DNA from: Bacillota bacterium
Lineage (GTDB): Bacteria; Bacillota; Clostridia; Clostridiales; Clostridiaceae
Length of the DNA stretch: 21,576 nucleotides
NCBI GenBank assembly: GCA_023399035.1
Contig: JAEWQX010000017.1
Coordinates: 1 to 21,576, forward strand
Direction of reading: 5' to 3'
Below are positions 1 to 6,615 of this stretch, one piece after another. The notes beneath the pieces are model-generated. The model was not told the origin of the DNA. It searched no databases and saw nothing but the letters and a program-made list of their open reading frames with translations. Within the stretch, counting starts at the first letter, position 1; each line of letters opens with the position of its first letter. A program made the translations under genes and the position numbers.

Positions 1-1
1 G

Positions 2-1531
2 GAAAGCAGAATGTATGCAAAAGTTATAGATATTGAAGAATATCTAGACAATAATCCACAAAAACCATACATCAGCTGTGAATACATGCATGCTATGGGG
101 AATTCTTGTGGAGGATTGAAGAAATACATTGAGCTTGAAGACAAGTATCCTATGTATCAAGGTGGATTCATCTGGGACTACGGTGATCAGGCGCTTTACA
201 GAACAGCACCAAATGGCAGGGAAGTACTATCATATGGTGGAGACTTTACAGACAGACCAAGTGACTACAATTTTTCAGGAAATGGGTTAATATTTGCTGA
301 TAGAACTGAATCACCAAAGGCTCAGGAAGTTAAGCATTTATATCAGAACATAAAATTCATACCAGATGAAAGTGGAGTTCTTATAAAGAATCAGAACCTT
401 TTTGTAAATGTTGATAAATATAACTTAATATATACACTTGAAAAAGAAGGGCAGTTATTACAAAGAGGCATAATAAATGTTTCTGTAGAGGCTGGGGAAG
501 AAAAATATGTGGAACTGCCACTAAATGATTACAGCAATGAAAGAGAAGTAGTATTAACAGTTTCAGCATTACTAAGAAATGATGAATTTTGGGCTGAAGC
601 AGGATATGAAGTTGGATTTGGCCAAACAGTCCTAAAGGGAAATTACAAGGAACAAAAGCACGCAAAAGCTAAACTTAAAGTGGTACACGGAGATGTAAAC
701 ATAGGTGTTCACGGGGAGGACTTTAAAGTTATCTTCTCTAAACAGGAAGGCGGAATAGTATCGTTAAGATACGCAAATAAAGAATTCATTACAAGAGTTC
801 CAAAGCCATACTACTGGAGAGCTACAACTGATAATGATAGAGGAAATAAGTATGAATTCAGATGTATACAATGAATGAGTGCTACAGCTGGACAAAAATA
901 TTGTGATTTTTCAATGGATGAGCAGGAAGATTCAATTACATTAAAATACACATATGAACTTCCAACAATACCAAAGACAATGGTTAATGTTTCATATCTT
1001 ATAGAAGAAGATGGAGTTATAAAAGTGAATGTGTTTTATAACGGAGTAGATGGTTTACCTGAACTTCCAGTGTTAGGAATGAATTTTAGATTGTTATCTG
1101 AATTTAATAGTTTTACATGGTATGGAAGAGGTCAGGAAGAAAACTATATTGATAGATGTGAGGGAGCTAAAATAGGTGTATTCAGCAGCACTCCAATGGA
1201 AAATCTATCTAAGTATCTAGTACCTCAGGAATGTGGAAACAGAACAGACACAAGATGGGTAGAAGTAAGGAATGAAAAAGGTGAGGGACTTAAGTTCTCT
1301 TACGAAGAAGTGCCATTTGAATTCAGTGTACTTCCTTATAACTGCATGGAACTTGAAAATGCTCTTCATCAAGAAGATTTACCACCTGTTAATTTCACTA
1401 ATGTCAATATTATTGGAAAACAGATGGGTGTTGGCGGATATGACAGCTGGGGAGCACCAGTACTTAAAGAATACTGCATAGATTCAAGCAAGGATCTACA
1501 GTATTCATTTAAAATTTCATGTGTAAAATGA
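2..1531 (+). pseudogene. lacZ: Beta-galactosidase (GH2 family) 3' part, interrupted by an in-frame TGA
   Basis: This is the C-terminal part of a LacZ-type glycoside hydrolase that hydrolyses beta-galactosides such as lactose in the cytoplasm. The frame is already open at the window edge, so the gene starts upstream; the ATG at 11 is internal. The motif CEYMHAMGNS holds the catalytic nucleophile Glu (codon 80-82), and QGGFIWDYGDQAL and WRATTDNDRGNK follow as in the family. At 872-874 the frame meets TGA, and translation continues in the same frame from 875 with sequence that aligns straight on; the family has Trp here (FRC-x-QW), so TGG to TGA is the simplest reading. The second part keeps the domain 5 features and the C-terminal GVGGYDSW motif that carries the galactoside-stacking Trp. 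Nothing else is damaged. The acid/base Glu lies outside the window. It could be a recent nonsense mutation, a sequencing error, or two polypeptides that complement. Confidence 0.88.
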
Positions 1532-1603
1532 TTATTAATTTAAATCTGCTTATTGATGTATTATTAGATGTATTATTAAATTAATAAAGAAGAATAAAAT
1601 AAC

Positions 1604-1651
1604 AGGCACTGTATCACTATATAACGTAGTACTATATGTGATGCAGTGCCT
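1604..1651 (+). terminator. Hairpin terminator after lacZ
   Basis: A 14-bp stem pairs 1604-1617 (aggcactgtatcac) with 1638-1651 (gtgatgcagtgcct), with one G-U pair and a loop that can itself pair partly. The T-run after it is short (1651-1653), so termination may be incomplete. The rest of the 314-base gap between lacZ and the next gene is AT-rich and holds only the promoter listed next. Confidence 0.7.
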
Positions 1652-1783
1652 TTATGATTGTTATTATTAAGTTTACTGATCAATAAAGAATAGAAATAGA
1701 TACATTTAATATTTTGTACACTATAAATATGAAAATTTAAATGCTTATTAAATATAAATTAGATATCAAATATAGATATTAGA

Positions 1784-1814
1784 TTGACACAAAAAATGAA
1801 TATAATGTTAATAT
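1784..1814 (+). promoter_or_regulatory. Candidate sigma-A promoter for the MBL-fold lipoprotein gene
   Basis: A perfect -35 TTGACA lies at 1784-1789. The TATAAT at 1801-1806 is only 11 bases away, too close to pair with it. The usable -10 is more likely 1807-1812 (gttaat, 17-base spacer) or the extended form TGtTAATAT ending at 1814. Start would be near 1820, giving a short leader before the ribosome site GGAGAG at 1831-1836. Confidence 0.5.
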
Positions 1815-1845
1815 TAATATATAAAATTATGGAGAGATTTAAAAT

Positions 1846-2730
1846 ATGAAAAAAAGCAGATTGAAGAAATTTATATGCGCAGTTCTAACTGTAGTAAGCA
1901 TATCGTTTGGAATTATCGGGTGTTCAGGAAATTCTATTGATATATCAGAAAGCTCAAAAGACGGTATTAATGAAGTAAATGACATTGAAGAGATACCATT
2001 TGAAATAACATTTATGAATGCAGGAAAAGCAGATTGCATTATAATTACAATAGGAGATAAGTCTTTAATGATAGATACTGGATTAAACAGCACTAAAGAA
2101 GATGTAGTTACAGAATTAAAGGAAAAGGGTATCGACACTTTGGATTATCTCATTTTGACTCATATGGATAAGGATCATATTGGCGGAGCTGATGCTGTCC
2201 TTGATAATTTGAAAGTCAATAATGTAATACAGGCTGATTACATCAAAGACAGCAAGCAGTATAACCAATATGTAAATGCTATAGATAAAAATAATATTGA
2301 ACCTGTATTAATTCATGAAACTATAAGCATGGATATTAATGATGCACAAATAAATATTTATCCAGCATTGAAAGATACGTATTTACAGTCAAATGACTAT
2401 TCTATAATTGTAGGGATAACATATGGAAAGTACAGTTTCTTATTTGCGGGAGATGCAGAAGAAGAACGTCTATCAGAGTTTATAGATATAAATGACGAGA
2501 AATATACTCTGGTGAAGATACCCCATCATGGAAGGATAAATGCACTTAGTGAAGAATTTATAAAATCAGTGAGTCCATCATATTCTGTAATAACATGCTC
2601 AGAAGAAGATTCAGCAGATAAAGAAATGATAGATTTACTAAATAAATATAATGTAAAAACATTTATGACTAAAGATGGTGAAATAGTTGTAAAAACAGAT
2701 GGGAAAGGGATTAGTATTTCTCAGAAATAG
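1846..2730 (+). CDS. Lipoprotein with ComEC-like metallo-beta-lactamase fold hydrolase domain
   Basis: The protein has 294 residues. A lipoprotein signal peptide (KK-rich start, hydrophobic stretch, lipobox FGIIGC with Cys near residue 26) predicts anchoring outside the cell membrane. The rest is a metallo-beta-lactamase fold: FMNAGKADCIII and MIDTG at the start, the metal motif HMDKDH at residues 106-111 followed by IGGAD, FAGDAEEE with a metal Asp at 203, and PHHGR with His 227 and 228. HxDxDH instead of HxHxDH, and the C-terminal HHG, are as in the C-terminal hydrolase domain of the DNA-uptake protein ComEC and in its stand-alone relatives. Substrate is unknown; a nuclease or phosphodiesterase role is an inference from that family. 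It is transcribed alone, with ribosome site GGAGAG nine bases before ATG. A tethered enzyme, not a beta-lactamase, is the best reading. Confidence 0.85.
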   Translation: MKKSRLKKFICAVLTVVSISFGIIGCSGNSIDISESSKDGINEVNDIEEIPFEITFMNAGKADCIIITIGDKSLMIDTGLNSTKEDVVTELKEKGIDTLDYLILTHMDKDHIGGADAVLDNLKVNNVIQADYIKDSKQYNQYVNAIDKNNIEPVLIHETISMDINDAQINIYPALKDTYLQSNDYSIIVGITYGKYSFLFAGDAEEERLSEFIDINDEKYTLVKIPHHGRINALSEEFIKSVSPSYSVITCSEEDSADKEMIDLLNKYNVKTFMTKDGEIVVKTDGKGISISQK

Positions 2731-2788
2731 AAATGAGATAACAAATTACTATATAAGTTATTTACTGGAATTGTGCAAAAAGCTGTTC

Positions 2789-2816
2789 TGATACAGCAGA
2801 AACGCTTGTTGTATCA
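2789..2816. repeat. Inverted repeat downstream of the MBL lipoprotein gene
   Basis: tgatacagca (2789-2798) pairs with tgttgtatca (2807-2816) through ten positions, one of them G-U, around an eight-base loop. It may end the transcript of the gene before it, but no T-run follows. I see no clear promoter in the remaining AT-rich sequence up to 2936. Confidence 0.4.
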
Positions 2817-2936
2817 TCAGATATTTAAAGTGTAGTTAGAATATCAATAAATCTATATAATATTCTTTACTATTAATTTAAGATAATTTAAAATTAATCA
2901 TAAATAGACTATATTTAAAAATAACGAGGTAATTGA

Positions 2937-3560
2937 ATGAAAAGGTTTCTTAGAGAACAGGTTATGAAGATAGCTGATATGCTTGAAACTGTCATAGGTA
3001 TTCTTCTGGCATTTAGCATAGGTATACTTGTAATATATTTAATAGGGGATTTAAAATCAATAATAACAAGTAATGCAGATTTAGAGGTATTCAATAATTA
3101 TCTTGCATCAGCATTTAATCTTGTTATAGGAATAGAGTTTATAAAGATGTTGTGCAAGCATACTCCCGAAACAGTAATAGAAGTTCTTCTTTTTGCAATT
3201 GCAAGACAGCTGATAGTAGAACATACATCTACTATTGAAAATCTAGTAGGTATAATATCTATCGGAGTGCTTTTTGCTACGAGAAAATATTTATTTTATA
3301 GTTTTGATGAAATTGACAAAACTATTTATAGAGCAAATGAAAGAGTTAAGAGAATAAATTTTTTGGAACATATTGATATACCTTTTGATGATAAGGCGGA
3401 TACATTAGAAGATATTATTCTGAAGGAAATAGATGCTAGAAGTTTAGAGTTTGGAACAGGAGTATGTATCTATTACCCAGGCTTTGTTTTAAGAATAGCA
3501 AAGATAAAGAATAATGTTATTACAAGGGTAGAAGTTATACGTTCACTAAAAAAGAAATAA
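2937..3560 (+). CDS. PsiE-like small integral membrane protein with C-terminal soluble domain
   Basis: The protein has 207 residues. About four hydrophobic segments can be seen (residues roughly 14-38, 55-73, 78-96 and 100-121); the pattern FAIARQLIVEH then VGIISIGVLFATRKYL resembles the PsiE (phosphate-starvation-inducible) membrane family. Residues about 150-207 form a soluble tail, TLEDIILKEI ... GFVLRIAKI ... ITRVEVIRS, which looks like the small beta-alpha domain found at the C terminus of CorC/HlyC-type and related transporters. The family's biochemical role is not known, so I give none. The start is supported by GAGGT about nine bases before ATG. It has its own terminator-like palindrome and is not obviously in an operon. 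Confidence is good for a membrane protein, moderate for the family name and low for the tail domain. Confidence 0.65.
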   Translation: MKRFLREQVMKIADMLETVIGILLAFSIGILVIYLIGDLKSIITSNADLEVFNNYLASAFNLVIGIEFIKMLCKHTPETVIEVLLFAIARQLIVEHTSTIENLVGIISIGVLFATRKYLFYSFDEIDKTIYRANERVKRINFLEHIDIPFDDKADTLEDIILKEIDARSLEFGTGVCIYYPGFVLRIAKIKNNVITRVEVIRSLKKK

Positions 3561-3568
3561 ATGTGTAA

Positions 3569-3609
3569 TATAATAATGCAGCAATAATATTTATTGCTGC
3601 ATTATTATA
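3569..3609. terminator. Perfect 19-bp palindrome after the PsiE-like gene
   Basis: 3569-3587 and 3591-3609 are exact reverse complements with a three-base loop (tat). The core is gcagcaataa. It should terminate transcription of the gene before it, but neither side has a run of T, so another role such as transcript protection is possible. Confidence 0.55.
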
Positions 3610-3633
3610 ATTAGAACAAAGACTATAAGTATC

Positions 3634-3652
3634 GTTCTTTACTTTAAAGAAC
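3634..3652. promoter_or_regulatory. Inverted repeat, candidate TetR-family operator
   Basis: gttcttta-ctt-taaagaac is a perfect 8-bp inverted repeat about 135 bases before the TetR-type gene at 3786. Size and symmetry suit a dimeric regulator, and TetR proteins commonly bind next to their own genes. There is no direct evidence of binding. Confidence 0.4.
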
Positions 3653-3698
3653 CTTACTGATAATATTTACTTAGGAGAATTAATATTTGAGGATATTT

Positions 3699-3717
3699 CA
3701 TTATTTTAAAAATAATG
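3699..3717. promoter_or_regulatory. Second inverted repeat before the TetR gene, candidate operator
   Basis: cattatttt-a-aaaataatg is a perfect 9-bp inverted repeat with one central base, about 70 bases before the TetR start. It is close to where the promoter should lie, though I could not pick a clear -35/-10 pair. AT-rich composition raises the chance of coincidence. Confidence 0.3.
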
Positions 3718-3785
3718 GTTTATTATACATCATAGGTACAAATTTAACATATATCTAAAGTTATATGAAGAGGGGGCTCAAAATT

Positions 3786-4364
3786 ATGGATAATAATCAT
3801 ACTACAAAAGGATTGATAGTTTCTGCAGCATGGGAGCTTTTTTATAAAAAAGGATATGACAACACAACTGTAGATGAAATAATAGAGCGTTCCCATACTT
3901 CCAAAGGTGCGTTTTATCATTATTTCAAAGGAAAGGATTCTCTTTTAAGTTCTCTTTCATATTTATTTGATGATAAATATGAAAGCCTAATCAAGGAAAT
4001 AAGTGAAGATATGAATAGCTTCGATAAGCTCATTTATTTAAATAAGGAATTATTTAAAATGATAGAAGACAGTGTATCTATTGAGCTTCTGGCATCCTTA
4101 TATTCATCACAGTTAGTTACAAGCGGAGAAAAACATCTTCTTGATGAAAATAGAGTTTACTACAAGTTGTTAAAAAAAATTATACAGGAAGGTCAGCAGC
4201 GTGGAGAAATTAAAAGTGATATATCAAGTGATGAAATAATGAAAGTATATGCATTATGTGAAAGAGGATTAATATATGATTGGTGTATAAGTAAGGGAAG
4301 CTATTCATTATGCAAGTATAGCGGAAAGCTTATGCCTATGTTTTTACATGAGTATAGAGTTTAA
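3786..4364 (+). CDS. TetR/AcrR-family transcriptional regulator
   Basis: The protein has 192 residues, typical of TetR regulators. The N-terminal helix-turn-helix is clear: AAWELFYKKGYDNTTVDEI, then SHTSKGAFYHYFKGKDSLL, ending in the family's YxxFxxKxxL signature near residues 43-55. The remaining helical domain would bind an unknown ligand and dimerise. An upstream in-frame ATG at 3765 is open, but the ribosome site AAGAGGGGG (3768-3775) lies inside that extension and is ten bases before 3786, so 3786 is the real start. Two inverted repeats upstream are candidate operators. A strong terminator follows, so it does not share a transcript with the broken gene downstream. If its original target was that gene, the target is now lost; this is only an inference. 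Confidence 0.9.
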   Translation: MDNNHTTKGLIVSAAWELFYKKGYDNTTVDEIIERSHTSKGAFYHYFKGKDSLLSSLSYLFDDKYESLIKEISEDMNSFDKLIYLNKELFKMIEDSVSIELLASLYSSQLVTSGEKHLLDENRVYYKLLKKIIQEGQQRGEIKSDISSDEIMKVYALCERGLIYDWCISKGSYSLCKYSGKLMPMFLHEYRV

Positions 4365-4419
4365 TAAAAGAATTTAGTAAAGATTAACAACTTACTTTAA
4401 GAGTAGTAATATTAAGTTA

Positions 4420-4458
4420 AGCAAAGATGCATTAAATGGATAAATCTTTGCTTTTTTT
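4420..4458 (+). terminator. Terminator of the TetR-family gene
   Basis: agcaaagat (4420-4428) pairs with atctttgct (4444-4452), followed by a run of seven T (4452-4458). This is a textbook factor-independent terminator. Confidence 0.9.
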
Positions 4459-4537
4459 GTTTTGCAAGAAAAATTTTTTACATAAACCATAGTTGATGAT
4501 AAATACCCCAAAGTATATAAAAGCATACAGATTATAG

Positions 4538-4870
4538 GTAAAACATGCTGTTGTTGCCGTCTTAAGATTTTTAACTAGAATGGGGATAATTAAATATAAT
4601 TCTCATAGTGGATATATAGCAAGTGTAATAAATGAAGAGAATTTAAAAAGCATAATATCACAATCCTGTGGCATTTATAGAAGATTAAAAAATCCAGGTA
4701 ACGGCGTAGAAAGAGGAGGTATACTTGCTGAGATATTAGATCCTTATGAAGGAGAGGTTGTTTTCCAGGTAATCTCACCAACTGATGGAATTATATTCTT
4801 TGCGCTTACGTCTCCGCTAGTGATGGGAAATATGGTTGCATATAAGATTATACGCAGAATTCATGAATGA
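4538..4870 (+). pseudogene. C-terminal remnant of a succinylglutamate desuccinylase/aspartoacylase (M14-type) gene
   Basis: About 110 codons are open from just after a TAG at 4535. They match only the C-terminal end of the AstE/AspA-type zinc hydrolases, whose full length is about 300-350 residues: AVVAVLRFLTRMGII, then GGILAEILDPYEGEVV, SPTDGIIFF and a closing SPLVMGNMVAYKII. The recognisable homology begins before the ATG at 4580, which has no ribosome site, so the ATG is not a true start. The whole catalytic N-terminal part with its zinc-binding His and Glu residues is missing; the sequence before 4538 is non-coding and runs into the TetR terminator. Loss of the 5' part by deletion is the simplest explanation. 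The remaining part shows no stops and little decay, which suggests a fairly recent event. Confidence 0.75.
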
Positions 4871-4901
4871 TTATAAATGGCATAGAATGGGTATAATATT
4901 A

Positions 4902-4930
4902 TTGACATAATGTAAAATGATTGATATGAT
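4902..4930 (+). promoter_or_regulatory. Consensus sigma-A promoter of the TcyP-like symporter gene
   Basis: TTGACA at 4902-4907 and TATGAT at 4925-4930 are separated by exactly 17 bases. The start would be near 4937, leaving a leader of about 43 bases. I see no riboswitch or T-box in so short a leader. Confidence 0.85.
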
Positions 4931-4979
4931 ATAAAGCATACTAAAAAGATAGGAATTGTTAACGAAAGAGGAGATTATA

Positions 4980-6353
4980 ATGAATAGTACATTTTTTTCA
5001 GATTTTATTATGATAACTAGTTTCATGCCTATAATATTCATAGCACTATTAATAGGTTTATTTTTCATAATAAGGCAGATGGAGAAGAAGAAAATAAATT
5101 TTTCTAAACGTATGATAGCTGCTACTTTATTAGGATTATTATTAGGAATAGTAATTCAAGCTGTTGCAAAATTTCCAAAAGATATAGAATCGGTTACATG
5201 GATAACTGAAACAACAAAATGGTATGGTCTTGTTGGATATGGATTTATGGATCTTTTAAAAATGCTTGTTGTTCCACTTATATTCCTTTCAATAATCAGA
5301 GTTATAATAAACATGAAGGCAGACCAGAATCTTGGTAAGCTTACATCAAGAACTATATTAGTGCTTTTAGGCACTACTGCTATGTCAGCAATAGTAGCAA
5401 TAATTATAGGTAACCTATTTAAGCTTGGTGTTGGTGAAACTGTAGTTCAGAGTCAAAGTGAAATGAAAGAGATAAGTTCAATAGTTGATACACTAAGAGG
5501 TCTTCTTCCTTCAAATCCTGTAAAGGCAATGGCAGATGCCAATGTTGTAGGAGTTGTTATTTTTGCTGGATTTATTGGTATTGCAATAAAGAGACTTAGA
5601 AAAAAATATCTTGATATAGTGAAACCTGCAATAGATTTAGTAGAAGCAGGATATAAGATAATAACAAGTGTTGCAATGACAGTAATAAAGTTTATGCCAT
5701 ATGCTGTAATTGCATTGCTGGCAAATACAATAGCAGGCAGAGGATTAAGCGCTATAATAAGCGTAACTAAGTTTATAGTAGCTGTATATGTGAGTATAGC
5801 AGCAGTATTTGTACTTCATATGGTCATAATATCATTAAATAAATTAAATCCTGTTAAGTATGTGAAAAATGTTACAGAACCATTAATATTAGCATTTACA
5901 TCACGTTCAAGTCTTGGAACGCTTCCTGTGACAATTGAAGCATTAACAGAAAAAGCAGGAGTAGATAACGGAGTTTCAAGTTTTGTAGGAAGTCTTGGAT
6001 CTAATATGGGTATGAATGGATGCGCAGCAATATATCCAGCTTTAATGGCTGTTACCATTGCAAATATGTCAGGAACTCCTATGGATTTAAGCTTCTATGG
6101 AATGCTTCTTGTTATAATAGTAATAAGTTCTCTTGGAATAGCTGGGCTTCCAGGCACTGCTACAATGGCTGTATCAGTAGTTATTTCAGGAATGGGAATG
6201 GGAGCATATTTCCCTCTTGCAGGAGGAATTCTAGCAATAGATCCGATTATAGATATGGGACGTACAATGATAAACGTAAATGGAACTATGGTAACTGCAG
6301 TTACTGTTGCAAATAGTTTAGACAGTATAGATAGAGATATATATAATAAATAA
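4980..6353 (+). CDS. tcyP: L-cystine / cation-dicarboxylate symporter, TcyP-like
   Basis: The protein has 457 residues and about eight or more hydrophobic segments, as in sodium/dicarboxylate symporters (DAACS, SDF family) of the cell membrane. SRSSLGTLPVTIEAL (about residues 306-320) and MGMNGCAAIYPALMAV (about 341-356) match the two re-entrant substrate/sodium regions. In TcyP-type cystine carriers the second motif reads NGCAGIYPA rather than the MDGTA of glutamate carriers; here it is NGCAAIYPA. The N-terminal KKKINFSKRM followed by LGLLLGIVIQ also resembles TcyP. Cystine uptake is therefore the best guess, but the substrate is not proven. ATG 4980 is chosen because AGAGGAG sits just before it; the frame stays open to a TTG at 4956, but that extension would contain the ribosome site. 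It has its own promoter and terminator. Confidence 0.82.
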   Translation: MNSTFFSDFIMITSFMPIIFIALLIGLFFIIRQMEKKKINFSKRMIAATLLGLLLGIVIQAVAKFPKDIESVTWITETTKWYGLVGYGFMDLLKMLVVPLIFLSIIRVIINMKADQNLGKLTSRTILVLLGTTAMSAIVAIIIGNLFKLGVGETVVQSQSEMKEISSIVDTLRGLLPSNPVKAMADANVVGVVIFAGFIGIAIKRLRKKYLDIVKPAIDLVEAGYKIITSVAMTVIKFMPYAVIALLANTIAGRGLSAIISVTKFIVAVYVSIAAVFVLHMVIISLNKLNPVKYVKNVTEPLILAFTSRSSLGTLPVTIEALTEKAGVDNGVSSFVGSLGSNMGMNGCAAIYPALMAVTIANMSGTPMDLSFYGMLLVIIVISSLGIAGLPGTATMAVSVVISGMGMGAYFPLAGGILAIDPIIDMGRTMINVNGTMVTAVTVANSLDSIDRDIYNK

Positions 6354-6370
6354 GAATCAATATATGGATA

Positions 6371-6430
6371 AGTACCTGGCTTTATTAAGTTATTCAAAGT
6401 ATTATACTTAATTTAGGCTGGGTATTTTTA
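6371..6430 (+). terminator. Terminator of the symporter gene
   Basis: gtacctggctttattaagt (6372-6390) pairs with acttaatttaggctgggtat (6406-6425) with several G-U pairs, followed by a T-rich stretch (atttttat). Confidence 0.75.
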
Positions 6431-6445
6431 TATAGTAACTAAAAT

Positions 6446-6475
6446 ATTACATACAAATTTTGAATAGTATGTAAT
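6446..6475. repeat. 9-bp inverted repeat in the gap before the cell-wall protein gene
   Basis: attacatac (6446-6454) and gtatgtaat (6467-6475) are exact reverse complements around 12 bases. It may be an operator or an RNA hairpin of the next gene. No clear -35/-10 pair is visible in the rest of this gap. Confidence 0.35.
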
Positions 6476-6518
6476 TAAAAATGTAAATTTATGATGATGT
6501 TATTAATTAAATTGTATT

Positions 6519-6548
6519 ATGATAAAATAAAATATGATAAAATAAAAT
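6519..6548 (+). repeat. 15-bp tandem duplication
   Basis: The unit atgataaaataaaat occurs twice back to back (6519-6533 and 6534-6548). It lies about 70 bases before the next gene, where a promoter is expected. Probably replication slippage in AT-rich sequence. Confidence 0.7.
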
Positions 6549-6615
6549 CAATAAAAGCCCACAGATTAAATTTGTTTGCTTAAATGAAAATAGTACTATT
6601 ATGGGAGGATATATT

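Noticed and set aside
1784..1806. TTGACA 1784 with TATAAT 1801 as a promoter pair
   Set aside because: The spacer is only 11 bases, too short for sigma-A; a later -10 was preferred.
3765..3785. Longer start for the TetR regulator at ATG 3765
   Set aside because: The strong ribosome site AAGAGGGGG at 3768-3775 lies inside that extension and serves ATG 3786.
4956..4979. TTG 4956 as start of the symporter
   Set aside because: The extension contains the AGAGGAG that serves ATG 4980.
6519..6548. Start of a CRISPR or satellite array
   Set aside because: Only two adjacent copies of a 15-base AT-rich unit, without spacers.
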